A DNA stretch of 64,000 bases from Neoceratodus forsteri (taxonomy: Eukaryota > Chordata > Ceratodontiformes > Ceratodontidae), in assembly GCA_016271365.2 (NCBI GenBank), contig JADMNL010000028.1:52656001-52720000 (forward strand), given 5' to 3'. Position numbers and translations under genes: made by a program. The notes beneath the pieces were generated by a model. It was not told where the DNA came from. It did no database searches and saw only the letters and a program-made list of their open reading frames with translations. Shown here one piece after another: positions 32,738 through 41,079 of the stretch. Each line of letters begins with the position of its first letter. Position 1 is the stretch's first letter.

Positions 32738-33000
32738 TCATCAACTTTCTCTTTATTGTTGCAGACCACCTTTTCTGGGTCCTGTCCCTCAGGATGCTCT
32801 TCTACTGAATTGGACAAGCAGGTTAAGCTAAGACAAGCTAATTTGCATTTCCTCCTTTTCCTCTGATATTCAGGGTCCTGATAAAAATCATGTCTCAACC
32901 TTGCAAGGTGATTCTGGTGGCTCCAGATTGGGCCAGACAGCCTTGATATCCTCTACTGTTGTCACTGTCAGTAACACTGACCTTGTGTCTTCCCAGACAA
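32738..33000 (+). pseudogene. DIRS C methyltransferase-like segment
   Basis: It contains remnants of LPLFCC, the ALVLNW-type and LYAFPP-type boxes, and DPGGSRLG/APDWARQP in shifting frames between RNase H and recombinase. Comparison with copies A and D identifies it. The role of this region in DIRS elements is not established here. Confidence 0.7.
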
Positions 33001-34112
33001 CACCATCTCCTCGCCTCCTCTCAGGGGAGGATTCTGTATCCCAACCTCAAAGCTTGGCTCTTGAAGAGCTAGAATATGCACGTTTGCACATTTCCCAATC
33101 AGTCCTGGATATTTTAAAAGTTAGCAGAAAACCTGCTACTAGAAAGACTTACAACTCCAAATGGAAAAGGTTTGGGTTTTGGTGTTCCAGGAGACATACT
33201 AAGCCAGGGCTGGCTGATTTTGCCACTGTATTAGACTATTTGGTACATCTTAACAGTTTAGGCCTCCGGCTTACTACTCTCGAGGTACATTTGGCAGCTT
33301 TGTCTGCCTTCCTTTCTGCTGGTGTAAGGGCTCTTCCCTTGCTTCTCATGTAGTTTTTAAGAAATTCTTCAAAGGTTTGGTTCATATGAATCCTCCCTTT
33401 AGGGATCCTATCCCTTCTTGGGATCCGAACATCTGCAATGCTCAGCTTATGCAGCCCCCTTTTGAACCTTTATCTTCAGCTGAGCTGAAATACTTGACTT
33501 GGAAAACTGTGTTCCTGGTGGCCATTACCTCTGCCAGGAGGATCAGTGAATTACAAGCATTATCAGTGGAACCTAATTTCATTTCTTTTCATAGGGATAA
33601 GGTGGCCATCTGCACTGATAGAAAGTTTCTTCCCAAGATGGTGTCAGACTTTCATTTGAACCAGTCTGTGTCATTGCCTGTGTTTTTCACTGATCATTCT
33701 TCCTCTGTGGAGAGGAGGCTTCACAGTCTTGATGTAAAAAGGGCTCTTAGTTACTATATTAAGCATACTAAGGTCCATAGGAAGGACTGTTCTCAGTTGT
33801 TTCTCACTTATGGTGAAGTGGGAAAGGGCAAACCTGCTACCAAGAGGTCTATTGCCAGGTGGATTGTCTCTTATGTTCAGTTCTGCTTATTCTAAACTTG
33901 GGAAGGAACCTCCCTCAGGCCTGAGGGCTCATTCTACCAGAGGTACAGCTGCTTCAGTCGCAGCAGCTAGAGATATACCTTTACTGGATGTATGCAAAGC
34001 AGCTACCTGGAAATCTGTTCACAGTTTTACCGAGCATTACTCTTTGGACATCCACTCACAAAGTGATGCTAGGTTTGGCATGGCTGCGCTGCAGATCCTG
34101 TTCCAAAAATAG
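33001..34112 (+). pseudogene. DIRS C tyrosine recombinase
   Basis: The core-binding part is at about 33028-33353 (SQPQSLALEELEYARLHIS, TYNSKWKRFGFWC). The catalytic domain starts at 33377 with ITSARRISELQAL (box I Arg intact). One frameshift near 33885-33895 (FCY SKLG joint) separates it from the C-terminal part 33896-34112: LRAHSTRGTAAS (HxxR intact), then WKSVHSFTEHYSLD with Trp/His and Tyr intact. A frameshift also occurs near 33350-33377. All recognisable catalytic residues survive although the reading is broken. Confidence 0.87.
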
Positions 34113-34157
34113 GTTCTGTAACTCCCTCCTCCAAGGGGCTACTGCTTGGTAGTCTGC

Positions 34158-34252
34158 ATATAGTCAGAATACAGCAAGACATCATTGTTGTCTGAAGAAA
34201 AACTTACTCACCATAGTAATGTTGTTTCTTCTAATGGAGTCTTGCTGTATTC
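34158..34252 (+). repeat. Internal complementary region of DIRS C
   Basis: The first part, ending in TTGTTGTCTGAAG, is complementary to the left end. The second, AAAAACTTACTCACCATAG onward, is complementary to the right end at 34675-34721. The fused ends sit at about 34201. Confidence 0.87.
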
Positions 34253-34544
34253 TGACCTCCCTCCCTGTCTCCCCTCCCGGAACCTAGTAGTTTTGGGATG
34301 TGGTTGGGTAGGCACAGTGCTGCACCCCAGAGGTGTACTGGACATGCCTCCATCTCTTAGAGGGTTTCTCTAGTTTGTTTAAGCATCTTGGTAATCACTA
34401 CCTGTTGAGGTTTTTTTTGGGTGTTCTCAACTTGAGTCTTTTTGACCCTAAAAACCTTGTTTTGCCATTTGGCACAAAATTTTGGAAATCATTTCTTCAT
34501 TTGAGTTAGTTAGTTTAGGGCTCGTAAAAATATGATGGTTACAC

Positions 34545-34721
34545 TTCAGAGTACCACAGACAGAGGTCTGAAAACCAATCTTGAGCTCAACGTTCTATGC
34601 CTTTGCATAGAGAACCCTTTACTCTCCAGAGCAGTTCAAGTGCTGGGACTAACTGCATATAGTCAGAATACAGCAAGACTCCGTTAGAAGAAACAACATT
34701 ACTATGGCGAGTAATTTTTTT
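34545..34721 (+). repeat. Right outer inverted repeat of DIRS C
   Basis: The complement of the left repeat (CTTCAGAGTACCACAGACAG to CAGAATACAGCAAGACT), then the right-specific end GTTAGAAGAAACAACATTAC to the T-run. The palindrome of the left repeat is repeated here (CTATGC...GCATAG type). Confidence 0.86.
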
Positions 34722-36746
34722 CCTCTTCGACTTTGTTGATTCCCTTGAGGTGCTTGAAAGTTTCTATCATGTTCCACGTCTCCCTCCTCTCCTCAAGAGT
34801 ATACATATTAAGCTCCTTTAATCTCTCTTTGTATGTCTTCTGGTGCAGAGCCTGCACCATTTTAGTTGCCCTCCTCTGGACTGCCTCCATCCTGTCTATG
34901 TCCTTGCTGAGATGAGGTCTCCAGAACTGCATGCAGTACTCCAGATGGGGTCTCTCCAACTGTCTGTACAGAGGGATAACAACTTCCTGTGCATCCCAGT
35001 ATATCCCCAGCTTTCCCTACTGCCTTCTCACATTGCTTGCTAACCTTAAGGTCAACTGATATGATTACCCCCAGGTCCCTTTCCTTTTTTAATTTTGTTA
35101 CTACCTCTCCCCCCATTGTGTAATCTTCCCCTGGGTTTTTGTTTTCCAGGTGCATTATTTTTCACTTCTTTGCATTGAATCCTAGCTGCCATACTTCCGA
35201 CCATTCCTCCAACCTTGCCAAGTCCCTTCTCATCCTTTCCACGCCTCCTTGTGTATCAATCCTGTTGCAGAGCTTTGTGTCATCTGCAAAGAGACATACT
35301 TTTCCTTCCAGTCCCTCTGCAATGTCACTTGTAAAGACATTAAAAAGGACTGGTTCCCAGTACTGAACCCTGCAGTACACCACTAGTAACCCCTCTTTCT
35401 TCAGAGTGGACTCCATTTACAATTACCTTCTGTGTCCTGTTGTCCAGCCAATGTTGAACCCAGGCTACCACCCTGGGACCCACTCCCAGGCTGGTTAATT
35501 TGACTATTAATCTTTTGTGTGGGACTGTGTCAAATGCCTTGCTAAAGTCTATGTAGGCCATGTCCACAGCCCCTCCCTGGTCTATTACTTTGGTCACCCA
35601 GTCAAAGAAATCGATTAGATTCATCTGACATGACCTTCCCGCCAGAACCCATGCTGCCTTGGGTCCTATGCCCCACTGGCCTCTAGGTACTGAACAGTTC
35701 TTTCCTTCAGAAGTGATTCCATCACTTTCCCTACCACAGAGGTCAAACTGACAGGTCTGTAGTTTCTGCCTCTGCCTTGGTCCCACTTTGTGAAGGGGAA
35801 TCACATCCACCTTCCTCTAGTCCTCGGGTACCTACCATCCTCCCATGATTTGTTAAAAGGGTAGTCAGTGGTTTTACTAGTTCTCCCTTAATTCTTTAGA
35901 ATTCTTGGGTGAATTCCATCAGGCCCCATTGCTTTGTCCACCTTCAGTTTTAGAAGTTCTTTCCGAACCTGTTCTTCTGTGAAAGGACTGGGATCCACCC
36001 CCCATCCAGAGTGCTTCTGTTAATTGGATTAGGCACCTCCCCCTCCTCTTTTGTGAGTATTGAGCAGAAATATCCATTCAGTATCCCTGCTTTTTCACTA
36101 TCCCCCTTTGCCCACCCACCTTTTTTTTTTTTTTTTACCAATTATTTTACCAGGTGAGACACACTAAGCTGAAAGCTTGTTTGCAGGTGCAACCTGGGAG
36201 CACGAGAAAGTTAAGTGACTTGCTCAGGGTCACACAGTATGCAAGTGGGGGCTGTGGGATTCAAACCCAGGTCTCCAGATTTGCAGCTCAGAGCCTTAAA
36301 CCAATGTTCATTCTATTCAGCCTCACTATCCCTCCCTTTGTCTTTCTACACTCCCTGATATACCTATAAAAGGTTTTTATCCCCCTTCTTAACCGAGTTG
36401 GCTATCCTTTCCTTAGTTTGGGCCTTTGCTATTCTGACTTCCCTCCCTGCTTCCTTTTATCTTAACTGGTACAGCTCTCTGTCCTTCTCCTTCTGTGTTT
36501 TCTTATACTTCCTGAATGCTATCTTTTTCTCCCTGACTTTCCCCACCACCTCTTTTTACAACCACAGTGGCTTTTTCTTTTGTTTTGATTTATTTGCTTC
36601 ACACAAAGGCTTGTTGCCTCTGTGATGGCAGTTTTGATGATTCCCCATTGTTGCTCCACCCCTCCTTCTATCCTGTTTGCTAGTGCTTTTCTGAGGCACT
36701 CTCCCATCTTGCCAAAGTCAGCCCTCCTAAAGTCCAGTACCCTCAC
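34702..36746 (-). pseudogene. CR1-like LINE ORF2 (copy B)
   Basis: The linker VLDFRRADFGKMGECLRKAL is at 36746-36519. The RT follows at 35810-35340: VIDQGGAVDMAYIDFSKAFD, VVAWVQHWLDNRTQKVIV, and a box reading GVTSGVLQGSVLG. A frameshift leads to 35416-35162 with KVCLFADDTKLC (FADD form of the catalytic box). Then come SKQCEKAVGKAGDILGC and RPHLEYCMQFWRPHLSKDID with MEAVQRRATKMVQ (34959 downward). The order and motifs match CR1-group LINEs. Stops and frameshifts are numerous. Confidence 0.85.
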
Positions 36747-36752
36747 TTTTGT
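34722..36752 (-). mobile_element. CR1-like LINE, copy B
   Basis: A minus-strand ORF2 runs from the endonuclease-RT linker (near 36746) to DIRS C at 34722. Its 5' end is truncated in the linker and its 3' end continues for a few tens of bases beyond DIRS C. A MIR-like SINE is inserted at about 36130-36305. It is continuous with copy A at 36753, where copy A is also cut, so the two form a chimeric joint. Confidence 0.85.
36130..36305 (-). mobile_element. MIR-like tRNA-derived SINE, copy 2
   Basis: Same unit as at 6.8 and 39.5 kb: on the minus strand GGTTTAAGGCTCTGAGCTGC, GGGTTTGAATCC, TGACCCTGAGCAAGTCACTT. It lacks the first bases of the tRNA-like head. It interrupts CR1-like copy B. Confidence 0.82.
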
Positions 36753-36753
36753 A

Positions 36754-37077
36754 TGTCACTGATGAAGATATTGAAGACGACTGGCCCCAGGACTGATCCC
36801 TGAGGTACCCCACTTGTGACTTACATCTCTTCTGACTGTATACCATTTACCACCACTCTCTGTTTTCTGCCTGTCAACCAGTTTGCCACCCAGTTGACCA
36901 ACTTCTGATCCACCCCAAGCCTACCCAGCTTATTAATCTATGTGGAACAGTATTGAAAGCTTTGCTGAAGTCAAGGTAGGTGACATCAACTGCTCCCCCT
37001 TGGTCCACCACTCTGGTTATCCAGGCAAAGAAATCTATGACATTAATTTGACAGAGCCTTTCTTTTGTAAACCCATG
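36754..37077 (-). pseudogene. CR1-like ORF2 RT middle part (copy A)
   Basis: The minus strand continues the RT with INVIDFFAWITRVVDQGGA, YLDFSKAF and, in another frame, SGVPQGSVLGPVVFNIFISD. It stops where copy B's linker begins. The catalytic Asp-Asp box is not included. Confidence 0.75.
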
Positions 37078-38574
37078 CTATCTTGGATCTTGTGCTCCTA
37101 TGAATTCCAGGTGTTGCACTATCCTTTCCTTAAGGAGTGCATCATTAATCTTGCCCACTACTGAGGTAAGACTGACTGGTCTGTAGTTCCCTGCCTCCTC
37201 CCTGCTACCACTCCTTTGGAGTGGGATCACATGATCCCTTCTCCAGTCTTCTGGGACCTCTCCTGTGCTCAGAGACTCACTAAACAGTTCTGATAACAGC
37301 TCTGCCAGTTCCACCCTTAGCTCCTTTAGTACCCTGGGATGTATGCCATCAGGTCCCATTGCCTTGTCCACCATAAGCTCATCGAGCTCTTGTAGGTCCC
37401 ATTCTTTTGTGAAGGGACTAGTGCACACCTCCCTCCCCCCTGTGTCAATCATGCTGAACTGTGGGTCCTGCCCTATCTTCTCTTCAGTAAATACTGAGCG
37501 GAAGTATCTATTTAGGATAGATGCTTTTACATGGTCCTCCTCCTCACATGCCCCCTTATCCCCTTTGATCTTAGCAATACCCCCTCTGGACTTTCTACTT
37601 TCACTAATGTATCTATAGAAAGTCTTGTCACCTTCTTTTACTGTTTGTGCTAGTGTTTCCTTGGTTTGGGTCTTTGCCTGTCTTACTGCCTTCCCTGCTT
37701 CCCTTAGAGAAGTTTGGTATGCCTCCCTATCTTCATCCTGCTGTGTTCCCTTATATTTCCTGAAGGCCAGCCTTTTGACTCTGACCTTTTCTGCTACTGT
37801 TTTTGAGAACCAAAGTGTCTTCCTTCTTCTTTTGCACTTCCTTTTCTCTCTAACACAGTGAGATGCTGCTTCAAGTATTGCATCTTTAATGTTTGCCCAC
37901 TTTGCCTTTACCCCCTCACCTGTATTACTTTTTGCCAGGGCTAGCTTAACTCTGTTGGCCATCTTACCAAAGTCAGCTTCTCTGAAGTCCCATATTTTTG
38001 TCATTGAATGGGATGATTTAGTTCTAGTGGCCAAATTGAACCATACCATGTGATGGTCACTGGCCCCCAGGTGACCTTCTATTTGGAGATCTGTGATCCT
38101 TTCCCTGTTAGTCAGTACTTGATCTAGGATAGCCCTGTCTCTTGTGGGTTGTTGTACCAGTTGTCTGAGGCCCTTCCTCTGCAGGGAATCCACCATGTGT
38201 TGAGTTTTGGCAGATATTCCTGCTGGTATTGACCAATCTGTATCTGCCATGTTGAAGTCTCCCATTATCAGAACCTCCCCTTTAGCTGTCATGTTTTGTA
38301 TATCTTCTAACAGTAATGTGTCTGTATCCTCCCCCTGGTCTGGAGGCCTGTATACAACCCCAGTTCGTGTGGCTGTCACATTTCCTGTTTTCAGGGTGTT
38401 CCATAGTTCTTCTGGCTCCTTATGTATATTCTGAATTTCTGTAGCTTTGATATGTTCATTGACATAAAGGGCCACTCCACTCCCCCTCAATTTGTGCACC
38501 TTGGTCTCTTCTGAACAGTACATAGCCAGGTACTGAAGTCTCCCAAGTGTGGTTACTGGTAAACCACATCTCAC
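37078..38574 (-). CDS. CR1-like LINE ORF2: endonuclease and N-terminal RT (open)
   Basis: The 498-residue open frame includes endonuclease boxes RGSGVALYVNEHIKATEIQN, RTGVVYRPPDQ, VLIMGDFNMADTDW and LGASDHHMVWF (GDFN and SDH motifs present). A basic linker (KRKCKRRRKTLWF) follows. The RT start has MGPDGIHPRVLKEL, PEDWRRDHVIPL and NYRPVSLTSVVGKI near residues 395-480. The endonuclease N-terminus lies upstream in another frame. The frame end at 37078 is a shift, not the natural stop. The product nicks target DNA and starts reverse transcription. Confidence 0.9.
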   Translation of the reverse strand: MRCGLPVTTLGRLQYLAMYCSEETKVHKLRGSGVALYVNEHIKATEIQNIHKEPEELWNTLKTGNVTATRTGVVYRPPDQGEDTDTLLLEDIQNMTAKGEVLIMGDFNMADTDWSIPAGISAKTQHMVDSLQRKGLRQLVQQPTRDRAILDQVLTNRERITDLQIEGHLGASDHHMVWFNLATRTKSSHSMTKIWDFREADFGKMANRVKLALAKSNTGEGVKAKWANIKDAILEAASHCVREKRKCKRRRKTLWFSKTVAEKVRVKRLAFRKYKGTQQDEDREAYQTSLREAGKAVRQAKTQTKETLAQTVKEGDKTFYRYISESRKSRGGIAKIKGDKGACEEEDHVKASILNRYFRSVFTEEKIGQDPQFSMIDTGGREVCTSPFTKEWDLQELDELMVDKAMGPDGIHPRVLKELRVELAELLSELFSESLSTGEVPEDWRRDHVIPLQRSGSREEAGNYRPVSLTSVVGKINDALLKERIVQHLEFIGAQDPR

Positions 38575-38731
38575 TAATGGCTATTATGTCCAGTTTAGCC
38601 TCTGTCATTATCGTCTGCAGGTCTGGGATCTTGTTTCCCAGACTGTGAGCACTTGTGTACATGATTTTCCATTGGCCAGATTTCAGTGTGTTAATTTTTG
38701 GGCAACATCTGGCATTTCCTCTGTGTGTCAT
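38456..38731 (-). pseudogene. CR1-like ORF2, N-terminal endonuclease part (copy A)
   Basis: Reads MYTSAHSLGNKIPDLQTIM, LDIIAISEMWFTSN (catalytic Glu in SEMW) and VPGYVLFRRDQ. This precedes the open frame 38574-37078 by one frameshift. Together they give a near-complete endonuclease. Confidence 0.82.
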
Positions 38732-38879
38732 ATGGGGAGCTGGACCTTTTTCCTTACCTGGTGATGCAAATGAACTACAAACATGCTGAACTCCTGTTTG
38801 ACCACTAGCTGAGGGGGAAGAGGTGTTCTTCCCATTCGACGTATAGGGTGCTGCACCCCCTTCCCATTTGCTAGTTTTA

Positions 38880-40020
38880 AATATTCTGCAAAAATGTCAA
38901 ACTTCTGCCCCAATGCACTGACTCCCTCCTTAGTCAGATGCAGTCCATCAAATTAAAGAACTTTTGCTCCCAAAACTGTTGTCAGTTCCCTACAAATGTG
39001 TTTTCCTAGCACCAGCCCTTGAGCCACATGTTTAGCTCCCCTATCTCCCCTTCTCTGACCTTCTGTCCATCTGCCCCCCTCTCCCAGACTGGCAGGATCT
39101 CAGTGAAGGAGATGCCAGATGAAATGGATGATAGTTTGTCACCAGCCTGGTCAGGTGTTCCTTGGTCTCCACAACTGACTGGCTGGTGAGATCGTTAGTC
39201 CCTATGTGTACCAGTACATCAATGTTTTCCCCTGCTTCTTGAACAATTTTAACAATGCGGTCAGTGTCTCTCCACGCTGATGTACCTGGGAGACATCTGA
39301 CCATTACCCCTGGCTGGAGATACGTAAGAACTCCCCAAATCATGGACTCTCCTATGATCAGAAGTTTTTTGGATTTCTTTTTTGCTTTTTTTATTTTGGT
39401 TCCTGTTTTGGGCGAGTTTTGTTGTGCTAGCTCCTGTGCTGCAGTGCCCTCTGCCCTTTTGTTTGTTTTTGGAGACAGAGGCAGATACCTGTTTGTAGTT
39501 TTTATATATTTTTTTTCCAATTGCTTAACCAGGTGAGACACACTAAGCTGAAAGCTTGTTTACAGGTGCAACCTGGGAGCACAGGGAAGTTAAGTGACTG
39601 GCTCAGGGTCACACAGTATGCAAGTGGGGGCTGTAGGATTTAAACCCAGGTCTCCAGACTTGCAGCTCAGAGCCTTAAACCACTGCACTATACTGCCTCC
39701 ATATGGCTTGTGGAGGTGATATGTTGGAGAGCACTGAGTGATGGGGCACCCGATTTGCCCCTCCTTACCACCTGCCAGCCTCCAGGACCAACTACCCTCT
39801 GTGGTCAAGGTGCTTCTGTTGGATGTTGGGGAAATGGCAGGCGGTTCTTATAACATATTTCCTCTTGAATATGCAATTTGAGGTGTGCACTCTCTGCCCA
39901 TGCTACTTGGAGCCGAGCCCTTAGATCTCCAATGGCCCTGCATGTAGGACATTGTCCTAAATCCTGGAAAACTGCCCTTTTGAAAAGTGTTCCACAGTAC
40001 CTGCAGTTAATGATATCCAT
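38880..40020 (-). pseudogene. CR1-like ORF1 with Cys-rich N-terminus and SGNH-esterase domain
   Basis: The start at 40020 (MDIINCRYCG) gives CRYCGTLFKRAV followed by CPTC, a probable zinc-binding finger, then a helical segment. After a SINE insertion, 39541-39041 encodes KKLLIIGESMIWG (GDS-type serine motif as GES), then HIGTNDLTSQ (block III Asn) in the SGNH fold. In a shifted frame FDGLHLTKEGVSALGQKF supplies the Asp-x-x-His block near 38900-38945. CR1-group ORF1 proteins are known to carry such an esterase. Stops and frameshifts make it inactive. Confidence 0.82.
39505..39705 (-). mobile_element. MIR-like tRNA-derived SINE, copy 3
   Basis: On the minus strand it begins GGCAGTATAGTGCAGTGG (A-box-like head), then GGGTTTAAATCC (B-box-like), TGACCCTGAGCCAGTCACTT and a 3' end in a T/A-rich run (TATATAAAAA on the minus strand). 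It is the most complete of the three copies. It splits the CR1-like ORF1. Confidence 0.85.
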
Positions 40021-40517
40021 TCCAGATAAGTTGCTGGGTTTATAACCTCTTCAGAGTAATTAGAAGGAAGAAAATGAAAGCAAAAGTTTGATTTTGTGTT
40101 TTGTTTGTTTTTTGTATAACTTATTATAACAAGTTAAATTACTAGTGCCCCTGTAAATGAGGTCACTGTGTGCATACCCCTCTGATCCGCCCCTTCCTGC
40201 TTTGCTGCGGGAAATGTCACGACTGTGCTACTCTATAAAAGGAGTGTAGTGTGGGGTGGTTTGGGATGGGGGTGGGTGGCTGTGCCCTTCCCCTGCTGAT
40301 AAAGAAGAACCATGGACGAAAGAAACAAGGAGGTAAGAGCAGAAACAATCAGCCAGCAACAAATGCAGTAGCCCTGAAAGCTTATCCTAATAACAGATAA
40401 AACTGTAAAACCTGTAAAGCACCACCTGTAATAATTTCACAGAAGATATACCCTGTAAGAAACACTTTGCTACATGACAAATAAAGGAATAACAGAAGAT
40501 ATACCTTGCAAAAGATA
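40021..40517. other. Left flank of DIRS D with short interrupted repeats
   Basis: 40400-40515 contains repeated short blocks (ACAGAAGATATACC twice; CACCTGTAATAAT). Similar blocks recur right of D at 52030-52085 (CACCCTGTAATAAT, AGAAGGTATACCC). D therefore probably landed in a degenerate tandem repeat. No gene is seen here. Confidence 0.5.
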
Positions 40518-40690
40518 TTCAAACAACATGAAGTCTTGCTGTATTCTGACAAATTGCAGTGAGGTCCAACCTTCAAACTGCCCCGGAGATGAGAGTTAAC
40601 TTTCCATGCCAGGCATGGAATGCTGAGCTCGAGCTCGGTTGAGACTCTGTCTCTTGCTGTTTGAACTCAAACCATCAGATTCTTTACTCC
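40518..40690 (+). repeat. Left inverted terminal repeat of DIRS D
   Basis: Complementary to 51804-51956. It contains the exact palindrome CCATGCCAGGCATGG (40603-40617) and GAGCTCGAGCTC. The outermost TTCAAACAACATGAA is matched only in the ICR. Confidence 0.88.
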
Positions 40691-41079
40691 GCCTCACTGA
40701 ACAGTCACTCCAGAGAATTCTCCTTTGCTCGGTTCAATTTGTCAGTTAAAGTACCGTTTTTCTCGGTTTTTGACCGAATTTAAACCATAACCTATCGGTT
40801 CAGTCTCTGTCTGTGGTTTCGTGAGTACTAGATAGGCTTATTTATTTGTTAATTTTCTTTGTGGAACTTGTAAACGTGGGATTGGTTCAGTTTGAACTGA
40901 TCAGGTTGTTTTAACAACTTTATTCTGCTTTTAGAGTGTGGTAACCGGTTCTTATCGGTTCTAAAACAAACAGACTTTATTACATTTTTTTCCACGACCC
41001 GTAACACGGTCAGGAACTGATAAGGGTGTCTTGCCTGGCGGATTGCCGAAAAAAGGGTAAGTTTTTGTTAGCACTGGCC

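Larger units (their letters stand above)
27571..34721 (+). mobile_element. DIRS-type retrotransposon copy C (complete, family 2)
   Basis: A complete element (CTTCAAACAACATGAAGTC to GAGTAATTTTTTT) of 7.15 kb, or about 5.7 kb after removing a LINE insertion at 28624-30060. It holds gag, RT-RNase H, methyltransferase-like region, recombinase, ICR and outer repeat. The flanks join as one continuous CR1-like LINE sequence with no duplication. Confidence 0.93.
36753..40020 (-). mobile_element. CR1-like LINE, copy A (ORF1 and 5' part of ORF2)
   Basis: This minus-strand LINE starts with an ORF1 (40020 down to about 38880), followed by ORF2 with endonuclease and the first RT blocks down to 36753. It is cut just after GPVVFNIFISDI, before the catalytic box. 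A MIR-like SINE lies inside ORF1. Confidence 0.85.
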
